From Bacteroides sp. CAG:144 (GTDB lineage Bacteria > Bacteroidota > Bacteroidia > Bacteroidales > UBA11471), in contig HF999684.1 in NCBI GenBank assembly GCA_000434215.1, positions 1 to 42,591 on the forward strand: DNA of 42,591 bases. Direction: 5' to 3'. The notes below the pieces were generated by a model, which made no database searches, was not told the DNA's origin, and saw nothing but the letters and a program-made list of their open reading frames with translations. Of the stretch, positions 33,527 through 41,264 are shown one piece after another. The position numbers and the translations under genes were made by a program. Each line of letters starts with the position of its first letter. Position 1 is the stretch's first letter.

Positions 33527-35845
33527 ATGGAAAATTTCAATAAAAACAGCGCACTGATAGACATCGACCTTTCGGGTCTGATCAAAAAATATCTCAAAAA
33601 CTGGTACTTGTTTGCCATTTCCATTATTGCATGCGGGGTCATAACTTTCGCTTACGTCAAAATAAAGAAAGATATCTATCTAATAAAAGCCGACATACTC
33701 ATCAGCGATGAAAATAGCGGGGGAGGAAGTATGCAATCGGCCATGCTCAAAAGCTTTTCATTCGGTAATCTCGTAGGGGGCGGAGGCAAAGTCGATGACG
33801 AAATCAACATGGTTTCGGCACATTCCACCTTGCGAGAAGTCGTAAAAGATTTGGGCCTGAATAAAAAATATATACTTCGACACAGCTTTTTCGACAAAGA
33901 AGACCTTTATAAAAACTATCCCATCGAAATATACGCCTCTCCTACGGTAGAAGATACTCTCAGCACAACCCTCAATTTTAAAGTCCGTATCGACGAAGCC
34001 GGCCACATTGTCGTAAAAGTCAATAAAGCACTCGAAGGCCACGAAAAAGTAGAAGGAAGTCGTTTTCCTCTTGTGGTACCGACCCAATATGGAGATTTCA
34101 TTCTCAACTCCACACCACATTATGTGGCCGGAGAAAAGTTGGCAACCAATATCTCTATCTGCGGATATGACAAAGCTGCGGAAGACGTGAACACGCACAC
34201 ATTCATTTCGATTCCGGATAAAAAATCCAATCTTATCCATCTCGAAATCGAAGAAAGCGACATCGACCGGGGTAAAGACCTGCTCAACACCATCATACAA
34301 GTATACAACCAACGAGGTATTGACGAAAAAAACAAAGAGGCTGAAATTAAAGCCGGATTTATCGACGAACGTATTGACCTCGTCATGCGAGACCTCGCTC
34401 AAACCGAAAAACAAATCGAAGAATACAAAAAGAAAAACAATCTCACCGATATAGAGACCGAGGCTAAAATCATACTCGAACAAAATACGGTTTTGAAAGA
34501 AAAACAGATCGAGATCGAAGCCCAAAACCAAATGGTCGAAATCATCGAGAACTTTCTCCGACAAGAAAAAAATCGCTACTCCCTGATTCCGTTCAATCCC
34601 AGTCTATCGGACGAGGCGTCGGCAACAGCTATCCAGCAATACAATACCCTGGTATTGAAACGTATGGAAATCGCATTCTCGGCAAAAGGCGATAACAAAT
34701 CATTGGCTATCCTCGATGAGCAAATCGACGCTACTCGCAACAATGTATTGAGTACGCTCAAGAGCATACGAGAAAGTTTGACGGTTTCCCAAAAAACGCT
34801 TCTCGACCAAGAAGACAAGTTCGGCGAACGCATCAAAAACATGCCTACGCAAGAGAGAGAATTTATCGACATGCAACGACAACAGCTCATCAAACAGGAA
34901 TTGTTTCTCTTCTTATTACAAAAACGAGAAGAAAATGCACTGAATCAGTCGATGGCAACTCCCAAAAGTACAATCGTAAATGCAGCTTATAATCTGAGCG
35001 AACCTATCAGTACGCCCAAAATCATCACTTTATTCGTCGGTCTTCTCATAGGAGCGATATTGCCCATTATATATCTGTACCTCAAAGATTTATTGCGCAC
35101 AAAATTCTCCAATCGAAACGAGCTCGAAGCCCTTACCTCACTTCCCGTCCTCGGAGAAATTTGTACGCATAAAAATAAAGACCATATCGTCATACGTGAA
35201 GGCGAAAACAGTTCTATCGCAGAGCTTTTCCGTCTGATTCGCAACAACATACAATTCGTCCTCAATAATAAAGACGAAAAAGTCATACTTGTTACATCGA
35301 GTATCAGCGGCGAAGGTAAATCCTTTATCAGCAGCAACCTCGCCATCTCCATGGCATTGCTCGGCAAACGGGTACTGCTCATCGGTATGGACATACGTAA
35401 CCCGCAACTCGGAAGCTACCTGAACATACGCAGCCCGAAAGGATTGACCAATTATTTGGCAGATACGAGTGTGTCTATCTCAGACATTACGCTTTCCAGT
35501 GCTATACAGAAAGGCATGGATATTATTTTGGCCGGTCCCGTACCGCCTAACCCTTCGGAATTGCTATTAAGCAACCGTGTAGACGAGCTGTTCGGTCAAC
35601 TGAGAGAAATCTATGATTACATCATCATAGACTCGGCACCGGTAAGCATGGTTGCCGATACATTCAGCCTTACCCGTATCGCCGATACCACCGTGTATGT
35701 ATGTCGTGCCAACTACACCAAGAAAGAATACATACGCTATGTCAACCGTATTGCAGCTGAAAAACGCTTGGGTAAAGTCTCCATCATACTCAATGGGACC
35801 GAAGCGCAACAGGGCTACGGTTACGGTAAGAATGCAAAAAAGTAA
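33527..35845 (+). CDS. wzc: Wzc-type chain-length regulator and tyrosine kinase
   Basis: A 772-residue inner-membrane protein. It has a first membrane helix at residues ~26-44, a Wzz domain, a long coiled coil (~residues 270-350 and beyond), a GNVR-type region, and a second helix (~residues 500-523). The kinase domain follows, with Walker A near residues 594-602 (SISGEGKSF), Walker A' near 615-626 (VLLIGMDIRNPQ) and Walker B near 695-704 (YIIIDSAPV). The tail carries only two tyrosines, Y764 and Y766. Such proteins set polymer length and coordinate Wza-Wzy export. ATG 33527 is used because the longer frame overlaps wza. Confidence 0.93.
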   Translation: MENFNKNSALIDIDLSGLIKKYLKNWYLFAISIIACGVITFAYVKIKKDIYLIKADILISDENSGGGSMQSAMLKSFSFGNLVGGGGKVDDEINMVSAHSTLREVVKDLGLNKKYILRHSFFDKEDLYKNYPIEIYASPTVEDTLSTTLNFKVRIDEAGHIVVKVNKALEGHEKVEGSRFPLVVPTQYGDFILNSTPHYVAGEKLATNISICGYDKAAEDVNTHTFISIPDKKSNLIHLEIEESDIDRGKDLLNTIIQVYNQRGIDEKNKEAEIKAGFIDERIDLVMRDLAQTEKQIEEYKKKNNLTDIETEAKIILEQNTVLKEKQIEIEAQNQMVEIIENFLRQEKNRYSLIPFNPSLSDEASATAIQQYNTLVLKRMEIAFSAKGDNKSLAILDEQIDATRNNVLSTLKSIRESLTVSQKTLLDQEDKFGERIKNMPTQEREFIDMQRQQLIKQELFLFLLQKREENALNQSMATPKSTIVNAAYNLSEPISTPKIITLFVGLLIGAILPIIYLYLKDLLRTKFSNRNELEALTSLPVLGEICTHKNKDHIVIREGENSSIAELFRLIRNNIQFVLNNKDEKVILVTSSISGEGKSFISSNLAISMALLGKRVLLIGMDIRNPQLGSYLNIRSPKGLTNYLADTSVSISDITLSSAIQKGMDIILAGPVPPNPSELLLSNRVDELFGQLREIYDYIIIDSAPVSMVADTFSLTRIADTTVYVCRANYTKKEYIRYVNRIAAEKRLGKVSIILNGTEAQQGYGYGKNAKK

Positions 35846-36051
35846 GAATCGAGAATACATAAAAAGGTAAAAAATAATCTCGGCCATTGGGTGGCTGACA
35901 CCTGTTAAGTAAAAGGTGCTTACACTTCTTTCGAGCGGATTTGTAATGTCCGCTCGGAATTCGGTCGAGAACCTTTTTCTTGTATTCATATGGGAATCAT
36001 GCAGGTAAAGCCGGGGAAATCTTTATTTTATTTCTCCTAAAAAATTCAAGA
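35846..36051 (+). promoter_or_regulatory. Structured untranslated gap between wzc and the polymerase gene
   Basis: This 206-bp gap has no coding frame of quality and no TAnnTTTG box. Three hairpins can form: 35880-35886 with 35892-35898 (7 bp, one G-U), 35899-35903 with 35914-35918 (5 bp) and 35929-35939 with 35949-35959 (11 bp, one G-U). ACCTTTT at 35971-35977 can pair with AAAAGGT at 35911-35917, which also takes part in the second hairpin. The arrangement could be a readthrough control, but this is inference. Confidence 0.4.
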
Positions 36052-37491
36052 ATGACTACCGATATATATACACCAACTGTCAGACGCGATGATTCGGAGA
36101 GGGAGGTACTACACCTCTTTCCTAACGAACTTTTCTCGGCTTTCATCTTCTTGATCACCCTCAGTCTTTTGGGATTGGAATTTCCTCCTGCCTACCTTTT
36201 TCTTCCGGTTGTCCTTTTTACGACATTCTTGCGTAACCGCTACGACTTTCTCATACAGTTTACCCTGCTATGTGGAACTTTCGGATTTTATTCTGATGAC
36301 GAAGCCTTTCCGTTCAAATGGATGGATATTGCCCTTCTTCTATCCATCATTACAATTGTCATTTATCGCCGAGATAAAACATTGAACAAATTATTACTGT
36401 TCACCGGCGGATATTTTGCTGTATTATTCCTCCTCGCCCTGACAAGTAGCGAATCGATAATGATACAGATACGACGCATGAGGGAATATTGGGGCATCAT
36501 TTATTTTATGTTCCCTTTATTGATTTTTGCCCGAGAAGAATTCGATATTAAAATTTTCTATCGAAAAATTCTTACCTATGCTTTCATCATCGCCATCTTT
36601 TATATCATCGATAGCCTTATATTCGGTGGCAACATTTTGATACCCAGAACATTTTCATACTCAGGACTTTATTCCACCTACTACAAATTTTATTGTTACC
36701 CGGGTAGTTTTCCCCGTAAATATCCTCATGGGTTATTTATTTTAGCACTTTGTATTTTCCCTATATTAAAATTTTACTCTCTTCAGATTAAACATATCAT
36801 AGTTTTTGCATTATCCCTCATTGTATGTCGTACATTCTCAGTCATAGGAGGCATCATACTTACAATGTTTTTCTTTATGGGGAACACCGTCAAAACTATC
36901 AAATACATAGCAATAGGAATAATCGTATTTATTGCTGGCTATTATATCGACGGTGCCATGGACGGACAATTACGTATACAACAATTGGTGCAGCAATTCG
37001 AGGTTTTAAAAAATCCTAATGACCCTGAACTATTGATCAAATTCGGAACCGGACGCATAGCTCAGATACTTCCTAAGCTCGATTATATGTTATCAACAGG
37101 AAAACAATATACCGGTTTCGGATTTCTTCATGACGACCTAACGACCAACAACCAATTTGTCATCACCAATGAATTTTACACAGACGTGACACAAAGTGAA
37201 GAAACCGTAGCCAGAGTTGAAGTAACACAAGTACAAACAATTCTTGATGCAGGACTCATAGGATTCTTGATACAAACATTTTACTATTTGGCCATCTATT
37301 TTTGGGTACTCCGTCCCTTACCATATAGCAAGTCTTATCTTATTGTACTTTTCTGCATCTCATTTTTCGGAATAGGAGGCTTTGCCGGCCTTATTTCCCG
37401 ACAAGGGTTACTTTTATTGGGATTAACAACGGCTGCAATACTTCTATGTCAAAAACAACAAACCGAAAATATAAACAATACTTCAACATAA
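36052..37491 (+). CDS. Wzy-like O-antigen/capsule polymerase
   Basis: A 479-residue inner-membrane protein with about ten to twelve hydrophobic helices and a large polar loop between residues ~330 and 390. The loop and overall layout are typical of Wzy or O-antigen ligase proteins; sequences in this family are very diverse, so the call is from topology and context. The start at ATG 36052 follows the structured gap; the frame extends back to 35980, but that part is not protein-like. GC content falls from here on relative to wzc. Confidence 0.8.
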   Translation: MTTDIYTPTVRRDDSEREVLHLFPNELFSAFIFLITLSLLGLEFPPAYLFLPVVLFTTFLRNRYDFLIQFTLLCGTFGFYSDDEAFPFKWMDIALLLSIITIVIYRRDKTLNKLLLFTGGYFAVLFLLALTSSESIMIQIRRMREYWGIIYFMFPLLIFAREEFDIKIFYRKILTYAFIIAIFYIIDSLIFGGNILIPRTFSYSGLYSTYYKFYCYPGSFPRKYPHGLFILALCIFPILKFYSLQIKHIIVFALSLIVCRTFSVIGGIILTMFFFMGNTVKTIKYIAIGIIVFIAGYYIDGAMDGQLRIQQLVQQFEVLKNPNDPELLIKFGTGRIAQILPKLDYMLSTGKQYTGFGFLHDDLTTNNQFVITNEFYTDVTQSEETVARVEVTQVQTILDAGLIGFLIQTFYYLAIYFWVLRPLPYSKSYLIVLFCISFFGIGGFAGLISRQGLLLLGLTTAAILLCQKQQTENINNTST

Positions 37492-37560
37492 AAGATTATT
37501 ATTGTGGTCATCATTTAGACATATAACATGCCTCTTATCCCATGAAAACATCATAGTATA

Positions 37561-38610
37561 ATGAAAATAGTACATTGCATTTTTAGTTTTAATACCGGTG
37601 GCGCAGAGACAATGCTCATAGATATTGTAAATGAGCAAATAAAAACACAGGAAGTAACAGTTGTCATTGTAAACCATATATACCATAAAGAATTAATTGC
37701 TCAATTAGATAAAAAAATACGACTCATATTTATAGGCCGAAAGCCTCATAGCTATTCTATTCTACCTTTATTAAGGCTCAATTGGATTTTGTTCCGTCTC
37801 CACCCCGATATAATTCACCTGCATAATTATGCCATGTCAAGGATTATATTTCCACTCATGCCATCAAAGCTATTTTTAACGGTTCACGATCTACATATAT
37901 CTCTGAAGTATGTCAAAGATAAAACCAATCTGATCGCCATATCAAACGCTGTAAAAGACGATATATCCTCAAAAGGGAACTATAAGATCTACACAATACC
38001 AAATGGAATTAATTTTGAACGTATAGAAAAACGTTCAAATTCTGGTATCCTCAATGAGAAATTCCGTATCGTACAAGTCGCAAACTTAATTATGAATAAA
38101 AAAGGGCAGGATATCCTTATCAATGCTATATCTATTTTAAAAAAACGTAACATTAAAAATATCGAAGTATCTTTTATCGGCACCGGCAACGACATACACA
38201 TTCTCAAACAAATGGCTGATAACCTCGGCGTATCTGAACAAATTCACTTTTTAGGGTTAAAAGATCGCCAATATATATATAGTCATCTCAAAGAGTATGA
38301 TCTAATGTGTCACCCGGCAAGATACGAAGGATTCGGCCTATGTATAGCAGAAGGTATAGCTGCAATGCTTCCCATATTAGTCTCCGACGAAGGAGGGCCC
38401 TATGAAATCATAAAACAAGGAAGATTGGGATATGCTTTCCAATCGGGGAATGCAGTAGATTGTGCAGATAAAATAGAATATATTCTCAAAAACTACAACG
38501 ATGCCGTAAAACTTACTTTTCCTGCATATGAACACGCCATGCAACATTATTCCATAAAACGCATGGTGAAAAAATACACTCAATCATATAAAGACGCCAA
38601 CAACAAATAA
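37561..38610 (+). CDS. Glycosyltransferase, GT4 family (first)
   Basis: A 349-residue GT-B-fold enzyme. The N-terminal domain starts MKIVHCIFSFNTGGAETML and the C-terminal domain has FRIVQVANLIMNKKGQDILI and the donor-binding EX7E motif in RYEGFGLCIAEG. It likely retains the sugar configuration and uses a nucleotide sugar at the inner face of the membrane. The DNA is AT-rich compared with flanking housekeeping genes, with more A/T at third codon positions. It follows the polymerase after 69 bp and precedes the second GT4 by 18 bp. Confidence 0.92.
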   Translation: MKIVHCIFSFNTGGAETMLIDIVNEQIKTQEVTVVIVNHIYHKELIAQLDKKIRLIFIGRKPHSYSILPLLRLNWILFRLHPDIIHLHNYAMSRIIFPLMPSKLFLTVHDLHISLKYVKDKTNLIAISNAVKDDISSKGNYKIYTIPNGINFERIEKRSNSGILNEKFRIVQVANLIMNKKGQDILINAISILKKRNIKNIEVSFIGTGNDIHILKQMADNLGVSEQIHFLGLKDRQYIYSHLKEYDLMCHPARYEGFGLCIAEGIAAMLPILVSDEGGPYEIIKQGRLGYAFQSGNAVDCADKIEYILKNYNDAVKLTFPAYEHAMQHYSIKRMVKKYTQSYKDANNK

Positions 38611-38628
38611 CCTATTATTCAATAATTT

Positions 38629-39678
38629 ATGATACCTAATACCATTTCAAAACGCGTATTAACAATGGGTGTCGACTACCACAATCCCAAAGGTGGTATC
38701 GCACAAGTCTTGTATGCATACTCTCAAATATTCGAAACATTTAGATTTATTCCTACGACCAATAGCAAAAACTTCTTTTCGAGACAAATGACAGGTATTA
38801 TTGCTGCCTTAAAGCTTCTCAGTCTATTGCTTAGAAAAGAAATAAAAATAGTACATATTCATTGCGCCAGTGGGAAATCTTTTTACAGAAAGAGTTTATA
38901 CATCTTTATTTGTCAATTCTTCAATGTAAAAATTCTTTGCCACATGCACAGTGGACACTTTGTTCACTTTATTCATAAATGCCCCAATTTTATTCGAAAA
39001 ACACTCCTTCGATGCGATTCAATTATCGTATTGGGTCATTCATGGAAAAACTTCTACCAAAATATTGGCTGTCAGCATATCGATATTATCGACAACATAA
39101 TATTGCCTCCACAAAAAATAGGAGAGAAAAAAGATGATGGACTTATGCACTTGATTTTTCTCGGTTCACTAACTCAACCTAAAGGTATTTATGATCTACT
39201 ACAAGCTCTTGGAGAATATAAATCTTACTTATTAGGAAAAATCAAATTACATATCGGTGGATTGGGAGATTTACAAACATTCCAGCAGGAAATAGACCGA
39301 TTAAAAATCCATGAAATGGTAGAATATCATGGATTTGTCTCCGATGAAGCCAAAAACAGACTCTTCACAATAGGCGATATATATATACTTCCGTCTTACT
39401 TCGAAGGTATGCCCATATCAATTCTTGAAGCTATGTCATATGGTATGCCCATCATTGCATCTCGGACTGGAGGTATTCCAGAAATAGTCATTCCCGGAAA
39501 AACCGGACAATTGATAACAGCCGGCCATATTGAAGAAATAGCAGAATCTATATTATGGTTTCTCGATCACCCCGAAGAAAAAAAAGAAATGGCCCACATA
39601 GCGCAAGAAAACAGCCAAAAATACCTACCACAAAATATCGAAAAAGAACTCACAGAATTGTATTCTCGATACCTATAA
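38629..39678 (+). CDS. Glycosyltransferase, GT4 family (second)
   Basis: A 349-residue GT-B enzyme. The N-terminal part has LTMGVDYHNPKGGIAQVLYA, the linker has HLIFLGSLTQPKGIYDLL, and the EX7E motif is in YFEGMPISILEAM. It differs clearly from the first GT4, so it should add a different sugar or linkage. It has the same low GC as its neighbour and is separated from it by only 18 bp, so they are co-transcribed. Donor and acceptor cannot be told. Confidence 0.92.
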   Translation: MIPNTISKRVLTMGVDYHNPKGGIAQVLYAYSQIFETFRFIPTTNSKNFFSRQMTGIIAALKLLSLLLRKEIKIVHIHCASGKSFYRKSLYIFICQFFNVKILCHMHSGHFVHFIHKCPNFIRKTLLRCDSIIVLGHSWKNFYQNIGCQHIDIIDNIILPPQKIGEKKDDGLMHLIFLGSLTQPKGIYDLLQALGEYKSYLLGKIKLHIGGLGDLQTFQQEIDRLKIHEMVEYHGFVSDEAKNRLFTIGDIYILPSYFEGMPISILEAMSYGMPIIASRTGGIPEIVIPGKTGQLITAGHIEEIAESILWFLDHPEEKKEMAHIAQENSQKYLPQNIEKELTELYSRYL

Positions 39679-39786
39679 TTATACCGGCTATTTTACGTTT
39701 CCATGTAAATAAACCTTCATTACACAACATATAGTAAATACCAAAGGAAATAAAACCGTTCCCATTGAATTTTTAATAACAAGGAG

Positions 39787-39817
39787 TTGCCATATAGAAA
39801 CTTATTGTGTAATTTTG
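39787..39817 (+). promoter_or_regulatory. Candidate internal promoter before the WecG-family gene
   Basis: TTG at 39787-39789 and TAATTTTG at 39810-39817 are 20 bp apart. They lie in the 281-bp gap (39679-39959) after the second GT4, in which I see no gene. The leader would be about 135 nt. Confidence 0.5.
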
Positions 39818-39959
39818 GGGGATATGAAATATATCGATTTCTATCGAAAAAACAGGTGGGAAAAGAGGAGATATAAAATAAGCTATTTTTCGGAAAATAG
39901 AAATACCTTGATTCTTCCTCCTCTCATAATGATAACCTTTACCATAAAAACACGACCTA

Positions 39960-40655
39960 ATGAAAAAATTTTCGCTCAACGGAATAGAAGTCTTCCCTTT
40001 TGCTTCCGAAGAACAAATATTGGATCATATAGACAAAAACAAAGGTATTTTAGTCGCGATAAATGCCGAGAAAACAATCAAAGCATCTGACCGTCTGCGG
40101 GAAATCATCAACCTCAATATCGGTTACTGCGACGGAATGGGTGCCGTAAAAGCGGCCCTAAAAAAAGGATATAAAGATGCGATCAGAATTCCGGGTTGCG
40201 AATTGTGGCTAAAAATCATCGCACGCCACCCATCTTCATCGTACTACCTAATAGGATCGACAGATGAAGTAATTACGGCAACCGCCGAAAAATTGAAAAA
40301 AACATTTCCCGACATAAACATTACAGGGTTTCGAAACGGTTTTATTAAAAATGCCATCGAAAAAGAGCAGTTAAAGAACGATATTGTAAATAAAAAGCCC
40401 GACTTTGTGTTCGTAGCAATGGGTTCTCCCCGGCAAGAATACCTGATGGAAGAATTGCAAGAGGTGCACCAGGCCGTTTATCAAGGTTTAGGGGGAAGTT
40501 TTGACTTGTATGTAGGCAACTTCAAACGAGCCCCTAAATTATTACAGCAAATAAACTGCGAATGGTTATGGAGATTTGCCGCACAACCGGCACGAATAAA
40601 TCGTATAGGCCCTTATATAAAATTCGCCTATCTACTCTATACCAACAAGTTATAG
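39960..40655 (+). CDS. WecG/TagA/CpsF-family glycosyltransferase (GT26)
   Basis: A 231-residue protein with the family layout: VAINAEKTIKASDRLREI with the conserved Asn, YCDGMGAVKAALKKG with the likely catalytic Asp, IRIPGCELW, YYLIGSTDEV, and PDFVFVAMGSPRQEYLME. It ends with GGSFDLYVGNFKRAPKLLQ and EWLWRFAAQPAR. Relatives add the second sugar, such as ManNAc or ManNAcA, to a lipid-linked primer. It lies after a gap with its own candidate promoter and has higher GC than the two GT4 genes. The sugar it transfers is unknown. Confidence 0.94.
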   Translation: MKKFSLNGIEVFPFASEEQILDHIDKNKGILVAINAEKTIKASDRLREIINLNIGYCDGMGAVKAALKKGYKDAIRIPGCELWLKIIARHPSSSYYLIGSTDEVITATAEKLKKTFPDINITGFRNGFIKNAIEKEQLKNDIVNKKPDFVFVAMGSPRQEYLMEELQEVHQAVYQGLGGSFDLYVGNFKRAPKLLQQINCEWLWRFAAQPARINRIGPYIKFAYLLYTNKL

Positions 40656-40767
40656 CCGCCTCAAAACCATAAAAACCGGAATCCATGAAAGGTATCAATC
40701 CCCGACAAATAAATTCTTAATCATATTTATAAGTCCAATTTTATAGGTATATATACAAACATATCAC

Positions 40768-40775
40768 TAACTTTG
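40768..40775 (+). promoter_or_regulatory. -7 box for the lipocalin-like / Wzi pair
   Basis: TAACTTTG is a perfect TAnnTTTG, with transcription starting about 50 nt before ATG 40831. No -33 TTTG is visible. Confidence 0.55.
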
Positions 40776-40830
40776 TAGCGAAAATTCACCACTCCATTAT
40801 CTTGAATATATCAAAAAGAGAATCTTCACT

Positions 40831-41259
40831 ATGAAACTAAACAAGCAGTACACCTCCTATATTCTTTTTATTTTGGGCGCTTTATTGCTGGCTATCGGAT
40901 TCTCAAGTTGTGCAAAGAGTGAAGGAGATAAGCTGTACGGACGCTGGCAATTCCGATATTGCGAGTACCCCGACGGCGGGACATTTGCCAACGACTCGAT
41001 ATTCTACTGTTTCGATCGCGGTGTTTTCGAGCTGCAAAAACGCTCCAAAGGAAACGGAAGTGCCCGTTTGCATGGGTTGTATACCACAGCGGACGATTCT
41101 TTATCGATAAATTTTCCCACGGTAAGCCAGTTCGACCTACAAGATCCACCCTACCATTTCGGTGAGAAAAACAGTAAGGGTTACCGCATCGATGAAGTAT
41201 CCCGAAAAAATCTTGTCCTCTCCTGCCGGGATACATTGTACCACTTTCATAAATTTTAG
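40831..41259 (+). CDS. Lipocalin-like lipoprotein
   Basis: A 142-residue lipoprotein with signal ending FSSC (Cys27). The mature part starts with KLYGRWQFRYCEYPDGG, the GxW strand typical of lipocalin-like domains, and continues as a run of short strands ending in DTLYHFHKF. It contains two more cysteines. Such small barrels can bind hydrophobic ligands, but the function is unknown. It lies 5 bp before the Wzi-family gene, so the two are almost certainly translated from one message. Confidence 0.8.
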   Translation: MKLNKQYTSYILFILGALLLAIGFSSCAKSEGDKLYGRWQFRYCEYPDGGTFANDSIFYCFDRGVFELQKRSKGNGSARLHGLYTTADDSLSINFPTVSQFDLQDPPYHFGEKNSKGYRIDEVSRKNLVLSCRDTLYHFHKF

Positions 41260-41264
41260 CCGCC

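Noticed and set aside
33758..34564. 268-codon frame antisense to wzc
   Set aside because: It is Phe- and Val-rich as expected from the mirror of acidic and Lys-rich coiled-coil codons.
35929..35983. Simple intrinsic terminator after wzc
   Set aside because: The strong hairpin is separated from the T-run by 13 nt, and the following gene has no promoter of its own, so a plain terminator is unlikely; it was reported as a possible switch instead.
39815..40090. Short plus-strand frame just before the WecG-family gene
   Set aside because: It overlaps the well-supported WecG-family start in another phase and its sequence is basic and low in complexity. The gap is more likely a leader.
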